Shown here piece after piece: positions 1-6,091 of a stretch of DNA of 6,240 nt. This DNA is from CAZEHS01 sp964511875. GTDB lineage: Bacteria > Bacillota > Clostridia > Peptostreptococcales > Acidaminobacteraceae. Each line of letters begins with the position of its first letter. Position 1 is the stretch's first letter. A program made the position numbers and the translations under genes. A model generated the notes under the pieces. That model saw only the letters and a program-made list of their open reading frames with translations, was not told where the DNA came from and made no database searches. Location: the NCBI GenBank assembly GCA_964511875.1, contig CAZEHS010000135.1, forward strand, positions 1-6,240, in the 5' to 3' direction.

Positions 1-36
1 ACACTTCAACGATTCGAGGTTATCCGTCATCACTGA
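1..36 (+). CDS. C-terminal tail of an upstream gene (partial)
   Basis: Reading frame 1 is open from the window edge and ends in TGA, giving only TLQRFEVIRHH. A 40-base gap follows before the amrS start. Genes next to amrS often encode the AMMECR1-domain or Memo partner, and AMMECR1 proteins tend to end in a strand resembling 'YRFxAEVF'; the RFEV here is compatible with that, but 11 residues cannot settle it. Frame 2 is also open from the edge and runs straight into amrS, so an upstream reading in that frame cannot be excluded. The identity is a guess, and even the reading frame is only moderately likely. Confidence 0.3.
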   Translation, partial: TLQRFEVIRHH

Positions 37-76
37 TGGATGCGTTCGGGTGCTCAAAGCCATCAGGGAGGACACC

Positions 77-1078
77 ATGCTTCATAAGAAAGAAGCCAGC
101 TATTATTCCCATCTCGAAGGCGGTTCAGTTCTCTGTGAACTATGCCCTCACAGGTGTCATATTCTGCCAGAAGGAAAAGGGATCTGCCGAACCCGTGTCA
201 ACCAAAAGGGAAAGCTCATCGCACAGTCCTATGGACGTATAGCTTCCTATGGGAAAGATCCTATAGAGAAAAAACCGCTATATCATTTTTACCCCGGATC
301 CAAGATATTCTCAGTCGGAAGCTATGGGTGTAATTTCACATGTGATTTTTGTCAGAACTTTGCCATATCACAAGGGCTGCCTCAAATGATTGATACCAGC
401 CCTCAAAATCTGGTGGATATCGCCAATAACGAGAAAGAGAATCTTGGAATTGCCTACACCTACAACGAGCCGACTGTATGGTATGAGTTCATGCGAGATA
501 TAGCCAGTGGAATTCATAAGCATGGGAAAAAGAATGTCATGGTCACGAATGGATATATGAATCCTGAGCCGTTGATGGAGTTGATACCGCTCATTGACGC
601 CATGAATATCGATCTGAAATCAATGGATCCCAATTTCTACTCAAAGCACTGCGGGGGTAAGCTCGATCCTGTATTGGAGTTCATACGGATAAGTGCGCCG
701 GTCACCCATGTGGAAATAACGACGCTTCTGATCGGGGGACTGAATACCTCTGATGATGAAATTCATAGGATCGGTGAATTCATTGCGTCTATAAATCCTG
801 AAATACCACTGCACCTTAGCAGATACTTCCCAGGATATAAAATGGAAATGCCGCCAACTGATATCGCCCTGATGGAGCACCTTCTGACAATTGCAAAGCA
901 GTACCTCAAATATGTCTATCTGGGTAATGTCCCTGAGGCCGATCGGAACACATACTGTTCCCAATGCGGAAGCGTGCTCGTCGACCGCAGTTCTCTAGTC
1001 AAAACCAGCATTAAAGAAGATGGGTCCTGTATGGCCTGTGGAAAACAATCGACAGTCAAAGTGAGCAGTAAACCATGA
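77..1078 (+). CDS. amrS: AmmeMemoRadiSam system radical SAM enzyme
   Basis: A 333-residue cytosolic radical SAM protein, related to pyruvate-formate-lyase-activating enzymes and a member of the AmmeMemoRadiSam group, whose substrate is to my knowledge unestablished. The cluster-binding CX3CX2C motif lies at C85, C89 and C92 (YGCNFTCDFCQNF). Before it is a Cys-rich head with C20, C23, C27 and C37 (CELCPHRC...GIC), typical of this family. 'AYTYNEPTVWYEF' and 'MNIDLKSMD' are typical TIM-barrel strands. The C-terminus has two CXXC pairs (YCSQCG and CMACG) that look like a small metal-binding knuckle. I chose ATG 77 because GGGAGGA sits 5 to 6 bases upstream; a GTG at 50 lacks such a site. The stop overlaps the next gene in ATGA. 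The family call is firm; the reaction is unknown. Confidence 0.93.
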   Translation: MLHKKEASYYSHLEGGSVLCELCPHRCHILPEGKGICRTRVNQKGKLIAQSYGRIASYGKDPIEKKPLYHFYPGSKIFSVGSYGCNFTCDFCQNFAISQGLPQMIDTSPQNLVDIANNEKENLGIAYTYNEPTVWYEFMRDIASGIHKHGKKNVMVTNGYMNPEPLMELIPLIDAMNIDLKSMDPNFYSKHCGGKLDPVLEFIRISAPVTHVEITTLLIGGLNTSDDEIHRIGEFIASINPEIPLHLSRYFPGYKMEMPPTDIALMEHLLTIAKQYLKYVYLGNVPEADRNTYCSQCGSVLVDRSSLVKTSIKEDGSCMACGKQSTVKVSSKP

Positions 1079-1260
1079 ATCTGAACAGGATACGATTTTA
1101 TATCATAAGTCTGATACTGGGTATGGTCATTGTGTTTGCAGGAATACAAAGTGTCGTACTGACTTGGCAGAACCCTCGAATATCAGATGAAGAAGTGATT
1201 CTTAGAGCCCGGGAGCTTGGTATGGTTGAACTAAAAGAGGCTATTGATCCAAAGAATTAG
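1075..1260 (+). CDS. small one-helix membrane protein, MltG/YceG-like tail
   Basis: A 61-residue protein starting in an ATGA overlap with amrS. It has no clear Shine-Dalgarno site of its own, so translation is probably coupled. Residues about 7-29 are strongly hydrophobic (FYIISLILGMVIVFAG and onward) and form one predicted membrane segment with basic residues (RIR) just before it, which favours a cytoplasmic N-terminus and an extracytoplasmic C-terminus. The tail has ISDEEVILRARELGMV at 36-51. From memory, this 'DEEIIxRARELGMV' pattern occurs in short clostridial proteins often labelled endolytic transglycosylase MltG or YceG-like, but the catalytic domain is absent here, so no enzyme activity should be assumed. 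The 15-base gap to the next gene supports a real coding sequence in an operon. Function unknown. Confidence 0.72.
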   Translation: MNLNRIRFYIISLILGMVIVFAGIQSVVLTWQNPRISDEEVILRARELGMVELKEAIDPKN

Positions 1261-1275
1261 GAAGCAGGAGGTTTC

Positions 1276-1902
1276 ATGTGCGGACGATTCTATCTTGATG
1301 CAGATTTGAATGATATCCTGCAGCACTTCAATGTTCACCAGATCAGGAGTGTTCAACTCCACACTGGAGAGATTTTTCCTACTGAACAGGTTGCCGTAAT
1401 TACGGAACAACCAGAGAGGCAGCTAGTGAATATGCGCTGGGGTTGGGAAGCGTCATTTCTTAAAAAAACGTTGATCAATGCTCGGGCAGAAACGCTGCTG
1501 GATAAGGAATTCTACAGAGAGTCAATCAGGACCAGACGGTGTATTGTACCAGCAAGCGGTTACTACGAATGGGGCATGACCGGCCAGGGGAAACAACGGT
1601 ATGGCATATTCGTTAAAGACCAGCCGCTCATCGCCCTTGCAGGCCTCTATCAGTTCCAGACTACTAAGGCTGGGGAGAAAATCAGTGCAGTAACCATTAT
1701 CACGAAACCGGCTGCACATCATATCCGATCAATCCATGATCGTATGCCTATGATGCTGGGAAATCAGGATTTTGAAAAATTTCTTGAAGTGAACCTTAGC
1801 GACGAAGCCTTACGGGAATTATTGTCCGCAGAGGAAACCAGACTTCAGCTTCAGTTATTGCCATTACCGGAGGATAAAAATGCCGCAAATGACTCAAGAT
1901 AA
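1276..1902 (+). CDS. yedK: SRAP/YedK-HMCES family abasic-site DNA-protein crosslinker
   Basis: A 208-residue SOS-response-associated peptidase-fold protein. The family shields abasic sites in single-stranded DNA: Cys2, exposed after removal of Met1, forms a stable thiazolidine crosslink with the sugar aldehyde. The key residues are all visible: MCGRF at the N-terminus (C2), N68 in INARAET, E98 in GYYEW, and H154 in HDRMP. They correspond to C2, N75, E105 and H160 of E. coli YedK. The length is within the usual 200-240. AGGAGG lies four bases before the ATG, and no upstream extension is possible because Cys must be residue 2. The 3' end overlaps ndk by 23 bp. No LexA-like operator was seen next to it, so SOS control cannot be claimed. 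Confidence 0.95.
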   Translation: MCGRFYLDADLNDILQHFNVHQIRSVQLHTGEIFPTEQVAVITEQPERQLVNMRWGWEASFLKKTLINARAETLLDKEFYRESIRTRRCIVPASGYYEWGMTGQGKQRYGIFVKDQPLIALAGLYQFQTTKAGEKISAVTIITKPAAHHIRSIHDRMPMMLGNQDFEKFLEVNLSDEALRELLSAEETRLQLQLLPLPEDKNAANDSR

Positions 1903-2347
1903 AGAAAAAACCCTGGTTCTCATTAAACCCGACGCAGTTTCCCGAAAATTGTCCGGGCAGCTACTGGCACTCTATGAAGAAATGGGTCTTGAAATCAGGG
2001 AACTTAAACTGATGCATCCTCCGCAGGCACTTCTTGAAGCCCACTACGCAGAGCATTCAGGAAAATCATTCCTTAAAGGTTTGCTGAAATTCATGCAGGA
2101 AGGACCAGTAATTGCGGCTATTCTCGCCGGTTATGATGCTGTCGACCATGTTCGCCGTATCAACGGAGCTACTGATCCGATCAAGGCTGACCCGGGCACC
2201 ATCCGTGATCTTTATGGATCCGATATTCAAAGGAACTGTGTTCATGGATCTGCCACGATCCAGGATGCTCAAAGAGAGATGGCTCTTTGGTTTCCCGAAA
2301 TCAACAGAAATGAGGCAGGCGGATACCATGAGAATAGCAGTTATTGA
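1880..2347 (+). CDS. ndk: nucleoside diphosphate kinase
   Basis: A 155-residue cytosolic enzyme that transfers the gamma phosphate of ATP to nucleoside diphosphates through a phosphohistidine, supplying NTPs and dNTPs. Seen in the sequence: TLVLIKPDAV (K16) near the N-terminus, RRINGATDP (R92-R93 and T98) in the nucleotide site, PGTIRDLYG, and the active-site segment RNCVHGSAT with catalytic H122 and N119. The common 'HGSDS' is HGSAT here. The protein is slightly longer than the usual 135-150 because of a few extra residues at each end. GGAGG is six bases upstream of the ATG, inside the SRAP gene. A second ATG three codons in is possible but worse placed. The stop lies within the DUF3842 gene (20-bp overlap), which implies coupling. 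The call is firm. Confidence 0.95.
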   Translation: MPQMTQDKEKTLVLIKPDAVSRKLSGQLLALYEEMGLEIRELKLMHPPQALLEAHYAEHSGKSFLKGLLKFMQEGPVIAAILAGYDAVDHVRRINGATDPIKADPGTIRDLYGSDIQRNCVHGSATIQDAQREMALWFPEINRNEAGGYHENSSY

Positions 2348-2747
2348 TGGACAGGGCGGCGGAATAGGGAAAGCAGTGGTAGCCAGGTTACGGACTGATT
2401 TTGGAAATACGGTTGAAATACTTGCGCTCGGCACGAATGCCGTTGCAACAGGCAATATGATGAAGAGTGGTGCCGATGCAGGCGCAACGGGTGAGAACGC
2501 TGTTCGGGTGAATACGGGAAAAATGGATCTGATCATTGGCCCCATGGCCATTCTCATGGCAAATTCAATGCTTGGTGAAATCACGGCCATCATTGCTGAG
2601 GCGGTATCGGAAAGTCCGGCTCGGAAAATCATAGTTCCGCTCAACCTCTGCAATGTGCATATCATTGGAATTCAAACCCTTAAAATATCAGAGGCGATGG
2701 ATCAAGTGGCGGCAGAGGTCGCAAAGCATATGAAGGCTCCCCGCTAA
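2328..2747 (+). CDS. DUF3842 family protein, function unknown
   Basis: A 139-residue protein beginning MRIAVIDGQGGGIGKAVV, a beta strand followed by a glycine-rich turn as in Rossmann-like nucleotide-binding folds. Further features are ALGTNAVATGNMMKSGADAG, GATGENAV, MDLIIGPMAILMANSMLGEIT and KIIVPLNLCNVHIIG. I recognise this as the DUF3842 family, common in Clostridia and relatives; no function is known to me. There is no membrane segment or signal peptide. The ATG was chosen because the glycine-rich motif follows it directly and AGGCGGA lies five bases upstream; the frame stays open further upstream, but that part is the shadow of ndk. It overlaps ndk by 20 bp and ends the tightly packed cluster. 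A link to nucleotide metabolism is only suggested by position. Confidence 0.87.
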   Translation: MRIAVIDGQGGGIGKAVVARLRTDFGNTVEILALGTNAVATGNMMKSGADAGATGENAVRVNTGKMDLIIGPMAILMANSMLGEITAIIAEAVSESPARKIIVPLNLCNVHIIGIQTLKISEAMDQVAAEVAKHMKAPR

Positions 2748-2770
2748 AACACAGAAAAAAATCACTGGAA

Positions 2771-2797
2771 CCACCGAATCCACCGAAATCACCGAAT
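2771..2797. repeat. three 9-bp tandem repeats
   Basis: Three consecutive units, CCACCGAAT, CCACCGAAA and TCACCGAAT, lie in the gap between the DUF3842 and oxidoreductase genes, with a degenerate fourth unit (TCACTGGAA) just before them. The same unit recurs inverted at 2805-2821, making the right arm of a hairpin. There is no coding potential. Similar short-period intergenic tracts occur in many copies in some anaerobe genomes, but the copy number here is not visible. Confidence 0.7.
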
Positions 2798-2822
2798 ATT
2801 TATACAGTGATTCAGTGGATTT
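2776..2822 (-). repeat. imperfect intergenic hairpin built from the inverted 9-bp unit
   Basis: AATCCACCGAAATCACCG (2777-2794) faces CAGTGATTCAGTGGATT (2805-2821) across a 10-base AT-rich loop. On the plus-strand transcript there are two C-A mismatches and one bulged A. On the minus-strand transcript the two mismatches become G-U wobbles, so the stem is nearly continuous. No U-run follows on either strand, so this is not a standard terminator. It may be a mobile REP-like element or an mRNA processing or stability structure between the two transcribed genes. Confidence 0.55.
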
Positions 2823-2841
2823 TATTCAGAAAGGTTGAACA

Positions 2842-4428
2842 ATGAAACTGAAACTGGAACAAGTCAAGCTGACTTTAGACGAACCAATCGGCAAACTCCA
2901 TGATAAGGCTGCAAAAATACTGGGAGTAACTACTGGAGCAATAGAAGAAATCTCAATCATCCGCGAGTCGCTGGATGCCCGAAAAAAGCAGTCGATACTC
3001 AGGGTATATACTCTGGCGGTGACAGTCAGGCAAGGTATTCGTTTGAGAGGTGCTTTCCAGCCTTATAAAGAGGATTGCTACAAGGCTCCTGATCCAGGGA
3101 ATGAATCGCTTGCTGGAAGGCCGGTTATCATAGGAATGGGTCCGGCTGGCCTGATGGCAGGGTATCTGCTTGCGAAACTGGGCTATCGGCCACTGATTCT
3201 CGAGCGGGGCCAGGATGTCGATACACGTACGCTGCATGTCCAAACATTCTGGGATACCGGTCACTTGCTGCCGGAATCGAATGTTCAGTTTGGAGAAGGG
3301 GGGGCGGGGACGTTCTCAGACGGAAAACTCACCTGTCGGAGTAGAGATGTGCGTAGCAACTGGTTTTTCAAGCAGCTCGTTGAAGCCGGCGCACCGCCGG
3401 AAATCCTATATCAGGCTAAACCCCACGTAGGTACTGATAAGCTGAAGGAAGTGGTCAAATCCCTGAGGGGGAAAATTGAAGAGAATGGCGGGCAGATTCG
3501 ATTCGGGGAATGTGTAGCGCAACTCATGATGGATGGGAACCAGATCAAGGGTGTGGTCACATCAAAAGGAGAGCGGATTGACTCGAGTGCTGTCGTACTG
3601 GCTGTTGGACACAGTGCGCGGGATACTTTTGAATTTCTTGTTGACCAGGGAGTTACTTTGACGCCTAAGCCGTTCGCGGTCGGTTTTCGAATTGAACACC
3701 CTCAAATCATGATTGATGCCGCTCAATATGGATCTTCAGCAGGTCATCCATTCCTGGGAGCGGCCGATTACCATCTCACACACCAGAGTTCCAGCGGAAG
3801 GGCAGTGTACACTTTCTGCATGTGTCCTGGCGGCCATGTTGTGGGGGCAGCTTCGGAGCCTGAGCACCTGGTGGTGAACGGCATGAGCTATCACGCCCGT
3901 GCCGGCAGGAACGCCAACAGTGCCCTTCTGGTGACAGTGTCGTCGATTGACTATGATCCGGGGGCTCTGGGAGGCATTGCATTCCAGCGTCAGATCGAAA
4001 GTGCAGCTTTCCACGCCGGCGGGGGAGGCTATCATGCTCCCGCACAGAGAGCCAGCGATTTTTTAAAAAACATTCCCTCGACTGATCTTGATGGATTGGT
4101 ACCCAGCCATAAACCGGGAGTCGTACCAGGAGATCTGGGTAAGCTTTTACCGGATGCCATTTCAGATGCACTTCGCGAAGGCCTTATAGCCATGGGCGAA
4201 AAACTGAAGGGGTTCTCAGGAGAAAACGCTGTCCTTACAGGTGTGGAAACCCGCAGTTCATCTCCGGTTCGCATCAGTCGTGACAATGACACTCTGGAGT
4301 CCGTCAGTCATCAGGGTCTCTATCCTGCCGGAGAAGGGGCTGGGTATGCTGGAGGGATCGTATCGTCGGCGGTTGACGGTATCCTTGCAGCAGAAAGCAT
4401 CATCCGGAAGTATCGGAAGCCGGCATAA
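2842..4428 (+). CDS. COG2509-type NAD(P)/FAD-dependent oxidoreductase
   Basis: A 528-residue soluble flavoprotein of an uncharacterised family. Residues 1-90 form the N-terminal domain typical of the group, with the recognisable IIRESLDARKKQSILRVYTL at about 39-58. The FAD-binding dinucleotide fold starts at 95 with VIIGMGPAGLMAG, followed by the acidic strand end LILERG (118-123). NVQFGEGGAGTFSDGKL at 147-163 is the family signature, and AVVLAVGHSARDTF marks a second flavoprotein motif. The C-terminal FAD-closing motif is YPAGEGAGYAGGI at about 494-506. ATG 2842 is preceded by AAAGG seven bases upstream. No redox partner or substrate gene is adjacent, so the substrate is unknown. Read-through from the upstream cluster is likely, as no clear promoter was seen in the 94-base gap. 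The family call is firm; the function is open. Confidence 0.9.
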   Translation: MKLKLEQVKLTLDEPIGKLHDKAAKILGVTTGAIEEISIIRESLDARKKQSILRVYTLAVTVRQGIRLRGAFQPYKEDCYKAPDPGNESLAGRPVIIGMGPAGLMAGYLLAKLGYRPLILERGQDVDTRTLHVQTFWDTGHLLPESNVQFGEGGAGTFSDGKLTCRSRDVRSNWFFKQLVEAGAPPEILYQAKPHVGTDKLKEVVKSLRGKIEENGGQIRFGECVAQLMMDGNQIKGVVTSKGERIDSSAVVLAVGHSARDTFEFLVDQGVTLTPKPFAVGFRIEHPQIMIDAAQYGSSAGHPFLGAADYHLTHQSSSGRAVYTFCMCPGGHVVGAASEPEHLVVNGMSYHARAGRNANSALLVTVSSIDYDPGALGGIAFQRQIESAAFHAGGGGYHAPAQRASDFLKNIPSTDLDGLVPSHKPGVVPGDLGKLLPDAISDALREGLIAMGEKLKGFSGENAVLTGVETRSSSPVRISRDNDTLESVSHQGLYPAGEGAGYAGGIVSSAVDGILAAESIIRKYRKPA

Positions 4429-4462
4429 AAGGAAACCTGCCGTAATGCGGCAGGTTTCCTTT
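4428..4462. terminator. two-way intrinsic terminator between convergent genes
   Basis: A perfect 15-bp stem (4428-4442 with 4448-4462) closes on a TAATG loop. The stem core is GGAAACCTGCCG. It begins at the last base of the oxidoreductase stop codon and ends 17 bases before the pyrI stop. The tail has only three T on the plus strand and four on the minus strand, both inside or next to the stem, so the long GC-rich stem must do most of the work. It is placed to end both convergent transcripts. Confidence 0.87.
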
Positions 4463-4479
4463 GTCAGGTTCATGAGTTT

Positions 4480-4908
4480 TTAGAGTGAGTATCGCGTGAT
4501 TTCCTCGCAGTATGTGCACATGTATTCCAATGGTTTTTCGCTGACCAGTTTGAACACGGGGTTGATATAATCATCATGGTTGGTGATGCATCGTGGATTC
4601 TTACAGGTGATCAGGCCTTTTATCTCCTTGGGCAGCACCACGGTCTTCTTTTCCACGACACGGCCGTCCTTGATTATGCATACTGAAATATTGGCATCGA
4701 TGAGTCCAAGGATCGTCAGATCCACATCGAAAGTATTCTCAATCTTGATGATATCCTTTCGGCCTAAATGGTTGCTCTCCACATTCATGAGCAGGACCAC
4801 CGGCGATTCCACCTTGGCGAGCTGAAGCTTATCAAAAACCTTCAGGCCGTTTCCTGAAGATATATGGTCAAGCACGATTCCGTTCTGTATGCCTTTAACC
4901 TCTAACAT
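4480..4908 (-). CDS. pyrI: aspartate carbamoyltransferase regulatory chain
   Basis: A 142-residue regulatory subunit of aspartate carbamoyltransferase. In the family it binds nucleotide effectors through the N-terminal domain and docks on PyrB through a C-terminal zinc domain. Seen in the sequence: MLEVKGIQNGIVLDHI at the N-terminus, LGRKDIIKIEN (48-58; K51 and K55 match the effector-site lysines of E. coli PyrI), and four zinc cysteines C102, C107, C131 and C134 with CX4C and CX2C spacing. Two ATGs are possible. The one at 4914 would be only three bases from the GGGGG core of GGGGGTGA; the one at 4908 has a better nine-base distance and gives the usual MLxV start, so I prefer it. It overlaps the end of pyrB by 14 bp, implying coupled translation and matched subunit amounts. 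Confidence 0.94.
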   Translation of the reverse strand: MLEVKGIQNGIVLDHISSGNGLKVFDKLQLAKVESPVVLLMNVESNHLGRKDIIKIENTFDVDLTILGLIDANISVCIIKDGRVVEKKTVVLPKEIKGLITCKNPRCITNHDDYINPVFKLVSEKPLEYMCTYCEEITRYSL

Positions 4909-5839
4909 CTGCATTCACCCCCAAAAGTTTTGTTATCAATGCCATCCGGACAAATACTCCAAAATTGGACTGTTCAAAATAAACTGCCCGAGAATCTCCA
5001 TCAACCTCGTAAGCAATCTCGTTGACGCGGGGAAGCGGATGCATGATTATCATGTCGTGTTTAGCAGTCGCAAGTTTATCAGGCGTCAGTATAAACGAAT
5101 TCTTAAGCTTCAGATAATCCTCTTCGTTGAAGAACCGCTCTTTCTGAATTCGAGTCATATAAAGAATATCGATTTCGTGGACTACTTCCTGCAGGTTATC
5201 AGTCTCCATGAAAATCACATCGGGATGGGCATTGAGTATCAACCGCTTAAGTGAGCTTGGCAGACGCAGCTCTTCCGGAGAAATAAGGATGAACCGTTTG
5301 GTGTTGAGCCGGGCCATGGTGCGGATCAGAGAATGTACAGTCCTTCCGTATTTCAGGTCGCCGCTGAACGCCAGTGTATGTCCTTCCACTTTTCCTTTAT
5401 ACATATGAATGGTAAGAAGGTCTGTCAGAGTTTGGGTCGGGTGCTCATGTCCTCCATCACCACCGTTGATCAATGGAACCGCAGAATGCTGGGAGGCAAG
5501 TTTTGGCGCGCCCTCCCGCGGGTGACGCATGACGGCGATATCGCAGTAGTAGCTCATACACCGCATTGTGTCAGCCAGACTTTCGCCTTTTTTCACAGAA
5601 CTGGTATTTGCATCGTCAAATCCCAGGATACTTCCCCCCAGCCGAAGCATGGCAGCCTCGAAGCTGAAACGGGTACGTGTGCTGGGCTCGAAGAAAAGGG
5701 TCGCAAGGATCTTACCCTTGCAAAGATCACTGTAGGCCGGTGTATTCTCGTACATCGCCTTCCCCAGGTTTATCAGCTCGTAGATTTCCTCAATGGAAAG
5801 ATCCTCGGGCTCTATAAGGTGTCGAAGTGGGTGTTCCAT
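4895..5839 (-). CDS. pyrB: aspartate carbamoyltransferase catalytic chain
   Basis: A 314-residue catalytic subunit joining carbamoyl phosphate and L-aspartate to N-carbamoylaspartate, the committed step of pyrimidine synthesis. Active-site motifs in order: FFEPSTRTRFSFE (STRTR at 53-57, phosphate binding), SSVKKGESLADT (K83-K84 loop contributed to the neighbouring chain), MRHPREG at about 104-110, GGDGGHEHPTQTL (HPTQ at 133-136), GDLKYGRTVHSL, YMTRIQKERF (R230) and IMHPLPRVNEI (HPLPR at 267-271). The length is standard. AAAAGGAGGA lies six bases before the ATG, a very strong site. pyrI follows with a short overlap. The gene sits behind a roughly 215-base leader with a complete PyrR-type attenuator, so expression should fall when UMP is high. 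No oddities in the active site were seen. Confidence 0.97.
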   Translation of the reverse strand: MEHPLRHLIEPEDLSIEEIYELINLGKAMYENTPAYSDLCKGKILATLFFEPSTRTRFSFEAAMLRLGGSILGFDDANTSSVKKGESLADTMRCMSYYCDIAVMRHPREGAPKLASQHSAVPLINGGDGGHEHPTQTLTDLLTIHMYKGKVEGHTLAFSGDLKYGRTVHSLIRTMARLNTKRFILISPEELRLPSSLKRLILNAHPDVIFMETDNLQEVVHEIDILYMTRIQKERFFNEEDYLKLKNSFILTPDKLATAKHDMIIMHPLPRVNEIAYEVDGDSRAVYFEQSNFGVFVRMALITKLLGVNADVRG

Positions 5840-5942
5840 GGTAGTCCTCCTTTTGATTTCACAGAATCATTTTAAAGGCAGATCCGATTTTCGCCTTTCA
5901 GAATTGGAAGCCGATTCAGGCATTCCTGGCCGTTTTTGCAAT
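5840..5942 (-). other. distal part of the pyrB leader, non-coding
   Basis: About 100 bases lie between the attenuator terminator and the pyrB start. They contain the strong pyrB ribosome site (AAAAGGAGGA, 5845-5854) and a possible 6-bp hairpin (AAAGGC at 5893-5898 with GCCTTT at 5874-5879, minus strand reading) without a U-run. An 18-codon ATG frame (5867-5923) exists but its upstream AGGA is too close to be a convincing ribosome site. No further gene is supported here. Confidence 0.5.
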
Positions 5943-5971
5943 AAAAAAACCTTCACTTGGAGGCGAAGGTT
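5943..5971 (-). terminator. attenuator terminator of the pyrB leader
   Basis: Read on the minus strand, ACCTTCGC (5963-5970) pairs with GTGAAGGT (5949-5956) around a CTCCAA loop, with one G-U pair and one extra outer A-U pair, followed directly by a run of T (5943-5949). This is a standard factor-independent terminator about 100 bases before pyrB. Its 5' arm can instead pair with the PyrR hairpin's 3' side, which is the expected switch. Confidence 0.92.
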
Positions 5972-6029
5972 AGCGGTATCTTCAACAAAAAGACACAAAC
6001 AGGGGTAGCCCTGACACCTTCCCAGCCTC
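5960..6029 (-). promoter_or_regulatory. antiterminator of the pyrB leader
   Basis: On the minus strand, GAGGC (6025-6029) and GAAGGT (6016-6021), with a three-base bulge TGG between them, can pair with the continuous ACCTTCGCCTC at 5960-5970. That gives 11 base pairs and uses both the 3' half of the PyrR hairpin and the 5' arm of the terminator, so it excludes both. A small CAGGG/CCCTG hairpin (6000-6013) lies in the intervening loop. The geometry is that of the PyrR-controlled pyr leaders of Bacillus: without PyrR the antiterminator forms and pyrB is read; with PyrR-UMP it cannot form. Confidence 0.8.
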
Positions 6030-6047
6030 TCGGACTAATTTAAAGGT
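6016..6047 (-). promoter_or_regulatory. PyrR-binding hairpin (anti-antiterminator) of the pyrB leader
   Basis: Minus-strand RNA reads ACCUU, an A/U-rich internal loop, AGUC, CGAGA, GGCU, GGG, AAGGU. The lower stem is ACCUU with AAGGU (6043-6047 with 6016-6020) and the upper stem is AGUC with GGCU (6033-6036 with 6024-6027). This matches the known PyrR-binding consensus ARUCCNGNGAGGYU except that the loop is five bases (CGAGA) where the consensus is six (CNGNGA). PyrR bound to UMP should hold this form and so allow termination. No pyrR gene is in the window. Confidence 0.87.
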
Positions 6048-6061
6048 CGACCATTTGGTCA

Positions 6062-6091
6062 ATCTTATCACTGTGGACTCCGGTCCGTCAA
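6062..6091 (-). promoter_or_regulatory. promoter for pyrB-pyrI
   Basis: On the minus strand TTGACG (6086-6091) is followed after 18 bases by TAAGAT (6062-6067), preceded by TGA as an extended -10 (TGN). The start of transcription is expected near 6055, placing the PyrR hairpin at the very 5' end of the RNA, as is usual. Two short palindromes, GACCATTTGGTC (6049-6060) and GGTCGACC (6045-6052), cover the predicted start. Confidence 0.72.

Noticed and set aside
50..76. Upstream GTG start for amrS, or a fusion with the upstream gene through the open frame 2
   Set aside because: A strong GGGAGGA site is placed correctly for ATG 77, and the family's N-terminal Cys motif begins soon after it.
2112..2327. 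Longer DUF3842 protein using the in-frame upstream region
   Set aside because: The extra part is the out-of-frame shadow of ndk; the family begins at MRIAVIDGQ.
2066..2665. 199-residue minus-strand open frame
   Set aside because: It is opposite ndk and the DUF3842 gene, both of which are clear family members; its translation has no recognisable motifs.
2771..2797. Short repeats as a CRISPR array
   Set aside because: The units are only nine bases, adjacent without spacers, and no cas genes are present.
2776..2822. Intergenic hairpin as a terminator after the DUF3842 gene
   Set aside because: The stem is AT-rich and mismatched on the transcribed strand and has no U-run.
5333..5875. 180-residue plus-strand open frame
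   Set aside because: It is antisense to pyrB, whose active-site motifs are intact; there is no sign of a real product.
5867..5923. 18-codon minus-strand frame in the pyrB leader as a leader peptide
   Set aside because: The only ribosome-site-like bases (AGGA) touch the start codon, and the attenuator upstream already explains control. There is no codon bias pointing to a translation-coupled mechanism.
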